Positions 27,556 through 36,158 of a stretch of 64,000 bases of DNA are shown in pieces. The DNA comes from Pirellulaceae bacterium (GTDB lineage Bacteria > Planctomycetota > Planctomycetia > Pirellulales > Pirellulaceae). Numbering within the stretch: the stretch's first letter is position 1; every line of letters starts with the position of its first letter. Location: positions 100,438 to 164,437 of the forward strand of contig JADYZV010000046.1 of NCBI GenBank assembly GCA_020852965.1, given 5' to 3'. The notes under the pieces were generated by a model that did not search any database, was not told the DNA's origin, and was given only the letters and a program-made list of their open reading frames with translations. The position numbers were made by a program, and so were the translations under genes.

Positions 27556-28659
27556 TTACTCGTTGGCCACATTGACGTAGACCTTCAGGGCTGAATTGTC
27601 TTCGACCAGCAGGCGCATCATCTCTGCATAGTTGTCGAGTCCATCGACGGGGCTGGTGAGAATTCTCTCGAGCACGCCGGGGTACATGACTTCGCCCAGG
27701 GCCAGATCCTTGATACCGGATTCGAAGTGGTCACGGTTGGCGTTGACCGAGCCCAGCAAAAGCTTATTGCCCAGCACCCACTCGATGTTAATTCTGTCCG
27801 AGGGCACTTCAGTTTTTGCCTTGCCACCCGTGATGCTGGTCCACACCAGGGCCCCGTTGTGTCCCAGGGCCTGCATGGCTTCGAAGGCGAGGCGGCTACT
27901 ACCGGTGGCATCGATGATCAGATCGGCCTTGCCAACCTTGGCTGTCAGGGCGGCAAGATCGGTCTGGGAGGTGCTGACGTAATTGGCTTCCAGACCGGCC
28001 ACGATCTCGCTTTTGAGGTGCGGTCCCGGTGCGCGAGCTAGCGTAAAGACTTCCAAGCCATGCAGCTTGAGGACCAGCGTGGAGAGTAGGCCGATTTGTC
28101 CTGCCCCGAGCACGAAGGCGCGTTGGGGGCTCCAGACTTTCATGCGCCGCTGGCACTCGTAGGCCTGGCCGATCGCTTTGGCCGCACAGCTCATCGGCTC
28201 CATCAGCACGTGCAAGTGCTTGAGTCCCTCGGGGACACGGACGATATAATCCTCGGCATCGACAAATTCCTCAGTCAAATAGCCATGTAGCAAATTGATC
28301 CCACGTTCGTAGTAGGTCTCCTCACTGGTCATGTCGTAGGTGCCGATTTGGTCGTATATGGAACCACCTGGACGCCTCACGGTGGCGGTCACGTAATCCC
28401 CCGGCTTGACGCGACGCACATTGGGGCCGACTTCTTCGACGCGCCCGAAGCACTCGTGTCCCAGAACCAAGTAGTCGTCGCCTGGCGGAGAGTTACCATA
28501 TAGTGCGTCGTTGATCTCGCGATCGGTTGCATCGACGCCCACCTTGAGCACTTTCACGCGCACCCCTTTGCCATTGGGGACCGAATTGATGTCGGGGCGT
28601 GGGATATCTCGCAAGTGGACGCTGTGGGGCTTACCGGGCGTAACCGCAATCGCTTTCAT
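27556..28659 (-). CDS. Zinc-dependent alcohol dehydrogenase, glucose 1-dehydrogenase-like
   Basis: A 367-residue MDR-superfamily enzyme, probably oxidising glucose or a related aldose with NAD(P). The ATG at 28659 is preferred to an in-frame TTG at 28683. The N-terminal catalytic domain has [25 protein letters not shown] and PGDYV; the Rossmann domain has [19 protein letters not shown]. The C-terminal region fits the glucose-dehydrogenase family (YEMLLF-like [36 protein letters not shown]). The first zinc ligand, Cys in many MDR enzymes, is Asp in VGVDATD, as known for haloarchaeal glucose dehydrogenase. The four-Cys structural zinc lobe is missing. It stands as a single gene flanked by repeats. 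Confidence 0.85.
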   Translation of the reverse strand: MKAIAVTPGKPHSVHLRDIPRPDINSVPNGKGVRVKVLKVGVDATDREINDALYGNSPPGDDYLVLGHECFGRVEEVGPNVRRVKPGDYVTATVRRPGGSIYDQIGTYDMTSEETYYERGINLLHGYLTEEFVDAEDYIVRVPEGLKHLHVLMEPMSCAAKAIGQAYECQRRMKVWSPQRAFVLGAGQIGLLSTLVLKLHGLEVFTLARAPGPHLKSEIVAGLEANYVSTSQTDLAALTAKVGKADLIIDATGSSRLAFEAMQALGHNGALVWTSITGGKAKTEVPSDRINIEWVLGNKLLLGSVNANRDHFESGIKDLALGEVMYPGVLERILTSPVDGLDNYAEMMRLLVEDNSALKVYVNVANE

Positions 28660-29025
28660 AGTAGACTTGCTTTCAGCAGGCAATTTAACGTACGTTTCAA
28701 ACCATAAACTTTATCGCCACTAGCGGTTATCATCGAGGGGTGGGACTTTAGGAAAAGTGGTAGATATTCCGACGAAATGCATTGGCCAGGCGCAAACTTG
28801 GAGTATCTTTTCAAGAGTGGGCAACGCCAGTCGCATTTGTCACATTAGACAACGCCACTTTGAGCGTTGGGGTTTTTGCAAATTTGTTGGAGTACAGCCT
28901 TTAGACGCATTTGTAGGTCGAACGCTGCAAAAGCGGCTAAAGCCTGGGCTCTTGCGCAAGGTGGTACTGTCGAATTAAGCATTTGACACCATCAAGATTG
29001 ACAGCCGGAGAGGGGCAATCTCGAC
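28660..29025. other. Intergenic region between divergent genes
   Basis: About 365 bp. CAGCCTTTAG (about 28893) and CGGCTAAAGCCTGG (about 28935) form a loose inverted pair. The end provides GGAGAGGGG, the likely ribosome binding site for the GTG at 29026. No gene is seen. Confidence 0.4.
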
Positions 29026-30063
29026 GTGACCAAACGGAAGAAACGGACGCAGAAAGGGAATCTCGACTTTCTCACCGACGACGAACTGCTGGATATGCGG
29101 ATGTGCGATCTGAAGATTTCCATCGCCGGAACCGTCATCGAGGAGCGCATCGAACAACTCTACGACGAGCTGGCTGAGCGTGGAATTCCCTTTCGCCCCC
29201 ACTGCTGGCTATCCGACGAGTGGTTCTCGCCGGACGGAGTTCCCGGCATCGCCATTCCCTTCTACCTGGCACACCCGCGACTGATGCGTCTGGAACGGAA
29301 GCAGATCCTGGATGTCGAAGGGGGCACGCACGAGTGGTTCATGAAGATCCTGCGGCATGAAGCGGGTCATACGATCGACACGGCCTATCGCCTGCGCCGC
29401 CGCAAGAGCTACCGCGAAACTTTTGGTCGCGTGTCAGCTCCCTATCCGAACTACTATCGGCCCAAGCCCTATAGCCGCAGTTTCGTGCAGCATTTGGACA
29501 TGTGGTATGCTCAGTCGCATCCCGTCGAGGACTTTGCCGAATCGTTCGCTGTTTGGTTGCGCCCCCGCTCGCGCTGGCGGACGCAGTACAAAGGTTGGCC
29601 GGCACTGAAGAAGCTCGAATACGTCAACGATGTGATGGGCGAGCTCGTCGACCGCAAGCCGCTCGTCACCTCGCGGGCGCACATCGACCCACTGCGGACG
29701 GTTCGCAAGACTCTACGCGTACACTACGAAAAGAAGCGCGCGCACTATGGGCTCGAACACCCAAACTTCTACGACCGCGATCTGCGGCGGTTGTTTTCCG
29801 ATAGCCCGGAACACTCCAAGAACATGACCGCCGCCGCCTTCCTGCGCCGCACCCGCACGGAGTTGCGCAAGAGCGTCTCCAATTGGACGGGCGAGTATCA
29901 GTACACGATCGACCAAGTGCTGTCCGAAATGCTCGAACGCTGCCGTGATATGCGGTTGCGATTGTCGCTATCGGAAGAGGAAACCAAACGCGACGTGATG
30001 ATCCTGCTAACGGTGCAAACCATGAACTTTCTGCATGAAGGAAATCACAAGGTGGCGTTATGA
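29026..30063 (+). CDS. Putative zinc-binding metallopeptidase (Peptidase_Mx type)
   Basis: A 345-residue cytoplasmic protein without signal peptide. The zinc motif HEAGHT sits at about residue 109 in KILRHEAGHTIDTAYRLR, and a further likely ligand region is VEDFAESFAVWL, with an Asp/Glu-rich stretch typical of the putative zinc-binding metallopeptidase family. The N-terminal part has LPIRMCDLKI-like DMRMCDLKISI and GIPFRPHCWLSDEWFSPDGVPGIAIPFYL. The C-terminal 120 residues are helical and basic. The start is a GTG behind GGAGAGGGG. The stop codon overlaps the next start (ATGA at 30060-30063), so this gene is translationally coupled to the ATP-grasp ligase and the two probably work together, for instance trimming and joining a peptide or amino-acid conjugate. 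That role is inference. Confidence 0.8.
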   Translation: MTKRKKRTQKGNLDFLTDDELLDMRMCDLKISIAGTVIEERIEQLYDELAERGIPFRPHCWLSDEWFSPDGVPGIAIPFYLAHPRLMRLERKQILDVEGGTHEWFMKILRHEAGHTIDTAYRLRRRKSYRETFGRVSAPYPNYYRPKPYSRSFVQHLDMWYAQSHPVEDFAESFAVWLRPRSRWRTQYKGWPALKKLEYVNDVMGELVDRKPLVTSRAHIDPLRTVRKTLRVHYEKKRAHYGLEHPNFYDRDLRRLFSDSPEHSKNMTAAAFLRRTRTELRKSVSNWTGEYQYTIDQVLSEMLERCRDMRLRLSLSEEETKRDVMILLTVQTMNFLHEGNHKVAL

Positions 30064-31079
30064 GGCAGCTTCGCGTATTAGCATTGGTCAGTGAAAATCT
30101 GGTTCCGCCCGACAGCATGGAGGGGAGTTCCGACAAGGAGATCGACGAGTGGAAGACCGAATATGATGTGATCACCACCCTGCGGGAAATGGGGCACCAC
30201 GTCGAAGTGCTCGGGCTCAGCGATGACCTGACCCCACTGCGCAATGCGATCGTCCGCACCAAGCCCCACGTGGCCTTCAACCTGCTGGAAGAGTTCCATG
30301 GAGTGGTGACCTACGATCATGCCATCGTCAGCTATTTAGAACTGATGCGACAGCCATATACCGGATGCAATCCACGCGGGCTGATGATCTCCAAGGATAA
30401 AGCGCTTTCCAAGAAGATCCTGTCTTACCATCGCATCCCCTCGCCGAAGTTCGCCGTGTTTCCGCTAGGTCGCAAGGTGGTTCGCCCCAAGAAGCTCGGC
30501 TTTCCGATTTTTGTCAAGTCGGTCATCGACGACGCTTCGCTGGGAATATCACAAGCCTCCGTTGTTCACGACGACAAAGAACTGGCCGAGCGCGTGGCCT
30601 TTATTCACGAGCATACCCAAGCCGATGCGCTGGCCGAAGAGTTCATCGAGGGACGCGAGCTGTACGTGGGCGTCGTTGGCAATGATCGCTTGCAAACGTT
30701 CCCTGTGTGGGAGTTGCTGTTTACCAAGAGCGATGCACCCATCATCGCTACGCGCAAAGTTAAATGGGATCGCAACTACCAAGAGAAGCTGGGAGTCGAA
30801 ACCAGCGAAGCCAAGAATCTGTCGCCACAGTTCGAGCGACAGATTGCGCGGATCTGCAAGAAGGTTTACCAGGCGCTCGACATGAGTGGCTTTGCGCGGA
30901 TGGACTTGCGCCTGCGCGCCGATGGTCGCGTATATGTGTTAGAGGCTAACGCCAACCCCAACCTGGCCTTCGGCGAAGACTTCGCCGAATCGGCCGAAAA
31001 AATTGGTATATCGTACGAGGACTTGCTGAGTAAGATCGTCGCACTGGGCATGCGCTATCGCGCCCCATGGAAGCTGTAG
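30060..31079 (+). CDS. ATP-grasp ligase related to D-alanine-D-alanine ligase
   Basis: A 339-residue ligase that probably forms an amide or peptide bond through an acyl phosphate. It has the N-terminal pre-ATP-grasp region (VLALVSENLVPPDS ... HVAFNLLEEFHG), the substrate-like block YTGCNPRGLMISKDKALSKKIL seen in Ddl-type enzymes, the ATP-binding Lys in FPIFVKSVIDDASLGIS, and the metal-binding tail RMDLRLRADGRVYVLEANANPN. It differs from housekeeping Ddl in lacking the usual N-terminal nucleophile/serine context, and its partner gene is a peptidase rather than murein genes, so a D-Ala-D-Ala role is not implied. The start ATG overlaps the stop of the upstream metallopeptidase gene. It ends just before a heptamer repeat. 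Confidence 0.85.
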   Translation: MRQLRVLALVSENLVPPDSMEGSSDKEIDEWKTEYDVITTLREMGHHVEVLGLSDDLTPLRNAIVRTKPHVAFNLLEEFHGVVTYDHAIVSYLELMRQPYTGCNPRGLMISKDKALSKKILSYHRIPSPKFAVFPLGRKVVRPKKLGFPIFVKSVIDDASLGISQASVVHDDKELAERVAFIHEHTQADALAEEFIEGRELYVGVVGNDRLQTFPVWELLFTKSDAPIIATRKVKWDRNYQEKLGVETSEAKNLSPQFERQIARICKKVYQALDMSGFARMDLRLRADGRVYVLEANANPNLAFGEDFAESAEKIGISYEDLLSKIVALGMRYRAPWKL

Positions 31080-31082
31080 GGG

Positions 31083-31113
31083 TGGTTCTTGGTTCTTGGT
31101 TCTTGGTTCTTGG
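31083..31113. repeat. Heptamer tandem repeat (GGTTCTT)
   Basis: About four copies of GGTTCTT directly after the ATP-grasp gene. The same unit is at 33813-33891, and its complement (AAGAACC/AAGAACT) at 34328-34395 and 54516-54540. Confidence 0.85.
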
Positions 31114-31189
31114 TCGTTGCCCGCGAGTCCCTAACTGCACATCGAATCGAAAAGGCTCGTGGGACTCGTTCGCTACGATGTGCTTTCAG

Positions 31190-31310
31190 TGGAATGCAAT
31201 TGTGCGGGGGGACCGCCGAGCTACTTTGAGGGGAGTGCAATTCGGCGGGGGACCGCCGAGCTACTTTGAGTGGAATGCAATTCGGCGGGGGACCGCCGAG
31301 CTACTTTGAA
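31190..31310. repeat. Three tandem copies of a 40-bp hairpin-forming repeat (family C)
   Basis: Units at 31190-31230, 31231-31270 and 31271-31310. Each reads GAATGCAATTCGG, then CGGCGGGGGACCGCCG, then AGCTACTTTGA. CGGCGG/CCGCCG can pair. The array ends 10 bp before the stop codon of the convergent PspA gene (31321). A diverged single copy is at about 4003-4040. Confidence 0.88.
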
Positions 31311-31320
31311 GCGGACGGAG

Positions 31321-32127
31321 CTACGCTTCGGGGATCTTGGTTTCCTGCACGGCAGGCGTGGAGGATTCCTTTTGGGACAAGCCGATGAGGGCGTCGAATT
31401 CGTCATCCGACTCATTGGACTGAGCGTACTCGAGGAATTCATCTTCGGCGCGTTTGGAGTCCAAGCCTGCCAGCTCACGACTCACGCGAGCGTTGGCGTG
31501 TGCCTTACTTCGCACTTCGCGCAGCTCGCGAAGTTCTTCGCTGGTGCGATCGCTGGAGAGCCCAGTCATCATGTCGGCAATCTGCTTTTCCTCCGAAGCT
31601 GAGAGCACATCGGCCACTGCGTCATGCTTTTCTTCCTTGAGTTTTTCCAGGTCGCGCATGAGTCCCTGGATCTGCGTCTTGTGACCACTGACATTGGACA
31701 CCAGTTGCTTGAGATCTTCGTCGATTTCCGAAGCGCGGTGTTGCTTCTCCGCAAGTGTGCTGGAGAAATCCTTGAAGGCCGATTGGCACTTGAGGTAGTC
31801 GGGATCGCTCTTGACCGCGTTGACATCACCGTTGTACTTCTCCACCAAACTCTTGGCCTTAGAGGCCGCACCGGATCGCAGCTTTTCCAGTTTCTCAATG
31901 TCCGACGTGACCGTGCGGAGCTTTTCCTTCTTGGACTCCTCCTGCGCAATCATGGCGCTGATGGCGTCTTTGTATTGATTGAGCCGCTTGCGCTTTTCTT
32001 CGATGACGCGATCGTAGTTGGCCGAGATGACGCCAGGATTCATGCGTAGCGTCTCGCTGGCCTTATCCACACGAAAAGTGACCAAGTACCACACCGCGCG
32101 AAAGTATTTTCCGACAGCTTTGAACAT
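31321..32127 (-). CDS. PspA/IM30-family membrane-remodelling protein
   Basis: A 268-residue, mostly alpha-helical, coiled-coil protein of the PspA/IM30 (ESCRT-III-like) family, which protects and reshapes the inner membrane. It begins with an amphipathic helix (FKAVGKYFRAVWYLVTFRVD) as expected for membrane binding. Residues about 35-190 are a long charged coiled coil (YDRVIEEKRKRLNQYKDAIS ... LVSNVSGHKTQIQGLMRDLE). The C-terminal 70 residues are acidic and low in complexity (EDEFLEYAQSNESDDEFD). Length is a little above that of E. coli PspA (222). It stands alone, without pspB/C or a sigma-54 activator nearby. Family assignment is good; the branch (PspA, Vipp1 or another) is open. Confidence 0.8.
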   Translation of the reverse strand: MFKAVGKYFRAVWYLVTFRVDKASETLRMNPGVISANYDRVIEEKRKRLNQYKDAISAMIAQEESKKEKLRTVTSDIEKLEKLRSGAASKAKSLVEKYNGDVNAVKSDPDYLKCQSAFKDFSSTLAEKQHRASEIDEDLKQLVSNVSGHKTQIQGLMRDLEKLKEEKHDAVADVLSASEEKQIADMMTGLSSDRTSEELRELREVRSKAHANARVSRELAGLDSKRAEDEFLEYAQSNESDDEFDALIGLSQKESSTPAVQETKIPEA

Positions 32128-32387
32128 CGATGGGTTCCTTCAGAAATGAATGTTTGAGGAGTGAGCTTGTTCAATCAGTTAGCGGTTGGCCGCTGTCTGA
32201 AGACTAGTGACTCGCATGAGTCCCTTTCTGACGAGAGTCTGGCAGCTACCACTACTCGTCCAAATCTTAGCAGAGCCAGCCGCCGTTGTGAACTTGACAG
32301 GCTGGTGCTTTGTCAAACTGTGCAGCGAGGATTCTCATACTACTAGCGTCTAAAAGGCAAATCGTCGTTTTCTTGTTTGCTAACGAA

Positions 32388-33812
32388 CTACACTTTCACT
32401 TCGGCCTCGATTGCTGCGGGGCGTCCGTAGCGCGCCAGGATGGGATCGATGACTTCCTCGATGAACTCGTCGACCTGCTGCGGGGCGCGGCCGACGAACT
32501 CCTTGGGGTCGGCCAGGCTGTCGATGTCGATCTTGGCGTAGATCGCATCGGCCTTGAGCCGGTCTAACAAGTCGTTGTCTGCCGCTTCTTGTTTGACGAT
32601 CATGCCCGCCGCCACGCTATGTTGGCGAATGTTCTCATGGATCTCCTGGCGATCGGCACCGGCGGCCACGGCGGCCATCATGATCGATTCGGTCGCCATA
32701 AACGGTAGCTCCTCCGCCAGGTGCTTGGCTATTTGCTTCTCGTAAACCACCATGCCACTGGCTACGTTCTGCATCAGGATTAGACAAGCGTCGATGGCCA
32801 GGAAGGCTTGGGGGATCACCAGCCGACGGTTGGCGCTGTCGTCGAGCGTGCGTTCCATCCACTGCACCGCCGCCGTTTGAGCCGCAGAGGATTGCAAGCT
32901 GATTACAAAACGAGCCAGCGAACACATCCGCTCGCTGCGCATCGGATTGCGTTTATACGCCATGGCCGACGAGCCAATCTGCTCCTTCTCGAACGGCTCC
33001 TCGATCTCCTTGCGACTGGAGAGCAGTCGCAGATCGGTGGCCGTTTTGTGAATGCTCTGTGCGATGCCCGACAGTGCATCCATGATCTGCGCATCCACCT
33101 TGCGTGGGTAAGTCTGCCCAGTAACCGCGTAGCTACCCGAGAAGCCCAATCGCTCGGCGATACGCCTTTCGAGCTGCCGCACTTTGTCGTGATCCCCCTC
33201 GAACAACTGGAGAAAGCTGGCTTGCGTACCGGTCGTTCCCTTGGCGCTGCGCGCTAGCAGGCTGTCCAGTCGGTGTTGCACTTCGTGCAGATCCAACACG
33301 AGATCGTAGGCCCACAAACAGGCTCGTTTACCGACGGTCGTCGGCTGAGCGGGTTGCAAGTGCGTAAAGGCCAAACAGGGTAGGTCGCGATAGCGCTTGG
33401 CGAAGTCGGCCAGCGTGGCAATAACTCCGATCAATCGAGTGCGTAGCATCTCCAAACCGTCGCGGACGAGCAGCAAGTCCCCGTTGTCGGTAACATAGCA
33501 ACTGGTCGCACCCCAGTGGATGATGCCACGCGCATCGGGACACTGGTCGCCATACGCATGGACATGCGCCATCACGTCATGTCGCAAGCGTCGCTCGTAA
33601 TCGGCGACCGCTGCCAGGTCGATTTCGGTCTCGAATTGTCGAAGTTGCGACAACTGCGAATCGCTAATCGGCAAGCCGAGTTCTTGTTCGCACTCGGCCA
33701 ACACGATCCACAGCTTGCGCCACAATCGCGAGCGATGTTCGCTGCTCCACAGTTCGGCCATCTCACGCGACGCATAACGCGAAATCAACGGGTTTTCATA
33801 CACTTCGGTCAT
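32388..33812 (-). CDS. purB: Adenylosuccinate lyase
   Basis: A 474-residue fumarase/aspartase-superfamily enzyme that splits SAICAR and adenylosuccinate in purine synthesis. The signature [15 protein letters not shown] (catalytic Ser in the flexible loop) is at about 288-302. Other family blocks are [13 protein letters not shown] upstream, TSCYVTDN near residue 105, and [20 protein letters not shown]. The N-terminus [11 protein letters not shown] matches the group with the longer, human-like form. The start ATG at 33812 is flanked directly upstream by about 11 copies of AAGAACC, so the whole ribosome-binding region is a microsatellite and no normal Shine-Dalgarno is present. No other pur genes are nearby. 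Confidence 0.95.
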   Translation of the reverse strand: MTEVYENPLISRYASREMAELWSSEHRSRLWRKLWIVLAECEQELGLPISDSQLSQLRQFETEIDLAAVADYERRLRHDVMAHVHAYGDQCPDARGIIHWGATSCYVTDNGDLLLVRDGLEMLRTRLIGVIATLADFAKRYRDLPCLAFTHLQPAQPTTVGKRACLWAYDLVLDLHEVQHRLDSLLARSAKGTTGTQASFLQLFEGDHDKVRQLERRIAERLGFSGSYAVTGQTYPRKVDAQIMDALSGIAQSIHKTATDLRLLSSRKEIEEPFEKEQIGSSAMAYKRNPMRSERMCSLARFVISLQSSAAQTAAVQWMERTLDDSANRRLVIPQAFLAIDACLILMQNVASGMVVYEKQIAKHLAEELPFMATESIMMAAVAAGADRQEIHENIRQHSVAAGMIVKQEAADNDLLDRLKADAIYAKIDIDSLADPKEFVGRAPQQVDEFIEEVIDPILARYGRPAAIEAEVKV

Positions 33813-33891
33813 GGTTCTTAGTTCTTGGTTCTTGGTTCTTGGTTCTTGGTTCTTGGTTCTTGGTTCTTGGTTCTTGGTTCTTGGTTCTTGG
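33813..33891. repeat. Heptamer tandem repeat forming the purB 5' leader
   Basis: About 11 near-perfect copies of GGTTCTT on the plus strand, beginning immediately next to the purB start codon. Read in the direction of purB the unit is AAGAACC, with a single AAGAACT variant. Copy number is likely to vary by slippage. Confidence 0.9.
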
Positions 33892-33908
33892 TGCGAGTCG
33901 GTCCGAAC

Positions 33909-34181
33909 TCACCTGTCTGTTAGTTCGCCGAGCAACATCGAACGGCTTTGGATCAATCGCCGCTGTGAATCGTGTTGGTCGGTGAGTTGCAATAGTTTGG
34001 TCTGATGCGCTGCGTAAAAGTGAGCCAGCCATTTCCGATCTTTATCGAGTTGATCCCTTTCAACCTGCAATTCAGCATTCCTTTCTTGAAGACCGACCAA
34101 CTGTAAGTGCTGTCTGTAGCCATTTGCAGCAAGAGCAGCAATGACCAAGAAGCAGAAAAGTGTGGATAGTTTGTATTTCAT
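33909..34181 (-). CDS. Small membrane-anchored coiled-coil protein
   Basis: A 90-residue protein with one N-terminal transmembrane helix (KLSTLFCFLVIAALAANGY) followed by a charged coiled coil (VGLQERNAELQVERDQLDKD and on to the end). The start of the helix, with L-S-T-L-F, resembles small planctomycete proteins that begin with a conserved signal-anchor. AGGA lies about 11 nt before the ATG at 34181. It sits between two heptamer arrays, upstream of purB in the same direction. No family can be named. Confidence 0.6.
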   Translation of the reverse strand: MKYKLSTLFCFLVIAALAANGYRQHLQLVGLQERNAELQVERDQLDKDRKWLAHFYAAHQTKLLQLTDQHDSQRRLIQSRSMLLGELTDR

Positions 34182-34327
34182 GATTTGTCATTCCTGATTC
34201 GGAACGGGAAAATATATTGTCGCTTCTTGGCTCATTTGACAGGGTATTTGAACACGGAGGCATAGAGTTCACAGAGGGGGCTCGTGGATTTCAGTGAGAA
34301 GGGTCTTTCTTTCTGAGTGTCAAACCG

Positions 34328-34395
34328 AGCACCGAGCACCAAGCACTAAGAACTAAGAACTAAGAACCAAGAACTAAGAACTAAGAACTAAGAAC
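34328..34395. repeat. Heptamer tandem repeat (AAGAACT)
   Basis: About nine copies of AAGAACT or AAGAACC, degenerate at the left end (ACCGAGC, ACCAAGC, ACT). It lies in the gap between the small membrane protein and the end of the HD gene, in the opposite orientation to the array at 33813-33891. Confidence 0.88.
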
Positions 34396-34402
34396 ACATG
34401 TT

Positions 34403-35809
34403 TTACATATTCGTTGGGTCGTCTTGGCTGTGAGAGCCGGTGATGTGATCGAGGATGGAGGCGAAGAGGGCTTCGTGCTCAAAGTCGTGTGCATAAATGC
34501 GGGCGATGGTGTGACTGATCGGTAGCTTGCGGTAAAGCCCGTGGGTTGTCAAAGGGAGTGTGCGAGCTGAGGACGAATCGTAGTAAAAATTCAAGCCAGC
34601 GGTAGCACCGAATGTGTGCGGCCGGTGGATGTGCCTCGCTAAATCGACTTGGAACGGAAGATTCTTTAATTCTGCAGGCAGCTGCTCGCGTACGCACTCG
34701 GTCAGGATATGTGGGCTGGAGAAAACGGAACTGCTTTCGGACTGCCCTTCGCCGAAACTCAAATTGCGTTGACAGACCATGCGCCACGGAGTCTGACGAG
34801 CCAACCACGATTGCCAGCGCGCACCGACGCGTTGCAATTCGGGATTTTGGCTACGTTGCCAGCGCCGCACATCGGTCAGCAAGGAGAATTCGGTCAGTTC
34901 TAGGTATTGGTCCAAATGCAGTGAAGGGTCACCCGGGAAAAGATGCTGGCGACTCTCACGAAACAGTTCGGCCAATTCCAGATCGATGGCGCGCACGGTG
35001 CGATGAAAGTAAACGCTGCGAAACAATTCGGCTTTCATCGATAGAAAATGGACGAGTGCCGGCATACCGCGATCGTGGATGGTCAGGCCGCTGGAGGTAA
35101 ACGAGCTGTAGTGCAGGATCCGCTGTAGGTCAAAGGCCCGCGGATTGAGGCCCGTCATGAAGGCGTCACGCAACACGAAATCCATGTTGTCTACCGTGTA
35201 GATGCCGCAAAACAGACTTCGCAACCAATGCATCCAACGCGGCTGCTCGTCGCTGGCGTTGGCGGACTGGGCGGGGCGCTGGATGAGCCAGGCGATGTCG
35301 GTAGCCTTCAAACGGGCGCCATCGGGGAAGAGGCCGGCGGGTGAGCGTTCGATCTGTTCGAGCAGGCCAGCAAGCTGTTCGACGATAATTTGCGCGCCGA
35401 GCCGCTCGTGGGTTAAGTCGAAGTGGCTGAGGAAATGCGCATCGAAAAAGTGACCGAACGGCCCATGCCCCACGTCATGCAACAAGCCCGCCATACGCAT
35501 CAAGCCGTCGACGACTGGTAGAGGTGGGACGGATGGGTCGACATCGCGGAGCGAAGGATAGAGATGGGAAACGGCCTGGCTGGCTAGGTGTGTTACCCCC
35601 AAAATGTGTTGAAATCGGCTATGCTCAGCCGTAGGGAAAACCCACCAAGCTGTTTGCAATTGGCGGATTTGGCGCATGCGTTGCACCCAAGGGTGATCGA
35701 TTACTTGTCGTTCGCAGATTTCGCCAAGGGCTTGTCCACGCGGTGCCACGAAGGCGATATAGCCATGAATCGGGTCATGGGACAGATTTTCGCTGAGGTA
35801 AGGGTCCAT
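34403..35809 (-). CDS. HD-domain phosphohydrolase (dNTPase/SAMHD1-like)
   Basis: A 468-residue HD-superfamily protein. Metal ligands are visible in order: His in EHSRFQHILGVTHLA, the HD pair in GLLHDVGHGPFGHFFD, and Asp in VDNMDFVLRDAF. The N-terminus DPIHGYIAF matches the family of deoxynucleotide triphosphohydrolase-like enzymes (YdhJ/SAMHD1-like). Beyond about residue 330 the sequence is less conserved. A role in dNTP removal, which may protect against phage, is known for some relatives but is not shown by anything here. It is a single gene; a family D repeat lies in its upstream region. Confidence 0.85.
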   Translation of the reverse strand: MDPYLSENLSHDPIHGYIAFVAPRGQALGEICERQVIDHPWVQRMRQIRQLQTAWWVFPTAEHSRFQHILGVTHLASQAVSHLYPSLRDVDPSVPPLPVVDGLMRMAGLLHDVGHGPFGHFFDAHFLSHFDLTHERLGAQIIVEQLAGLLEQIERSPAGLFPDGARLKATDIAWLIQRPAQSANASDEQPRWMHWLRSLFCGIYTVDNMDFVLRDAFMTGLNPRAFDLQRILHYSSFTSSGLTIHDRGMPALVHFLSMKAELFRSVYFHRTVRAIDLELAELFRESRQHLFPGDPSLHLDQYLELTEFSLLTDVRRWQRSQNPELQRVGARWQSWLARQTPWRMVCQRNLSFGEGQSESSSVFSSPHILTECVREQLPAELKNLPFQVDLARHIHRPHTFGATAGLNFYYDSSSARTLPLTTHGLYRKLPISHTIARIYAHDFEHEALFASILDHITGSHSQDDPTNM

Positions 35810-36158
35810 GCGATTATCTTATGGAATTCGCGGAAAGCGCCTATCAGCCAAAGCGGCCCGCCGCTCAATGTGGCCCGACGCTCCGCCGTCGGATTCCGCA
35901 CTGGCATCGATGACGAAATATTCCACACCGACGAGATCGTTCAAAGCGACAAAAAAGGAGTCTGGGCGATCTGGGTGGGCTCGTCGGAATTCGGAAATAT
36001 ACGGGTTTGGGGAAAATGATGGCGGAAACACCTTTTCTCCGAATTGCTGCTTGGGGTAAGATACCAACCAATCTTTACATCATTAGATCAACTTCGTTCG
36101 ATCTAAGGGGTGATAAGACATACAGGGATGGTACCGAAACAAGGGAGATTGATCCAAT
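35810..36158. other. Intergenic region with a family D repeat and a 5' hairpin
   Basis: Between divergent genes. The family D palindrome CCGACGCTCCGCCGTCGG is at about 35876-35893. TTAGATC at 36083-36089 and GATCTAA at 36100-36106 form a 7-bp stem with a 10-nt loop, 52 bp before the start at 36159, and could lie in its 5' leader. Confidence 0.5.

Noticed and set aside
29666..30280. 204-codon minus-strand open frame across the peptidase/ligase junction
   Set aside because: Antisense shadow of two well-supported coupled genes.
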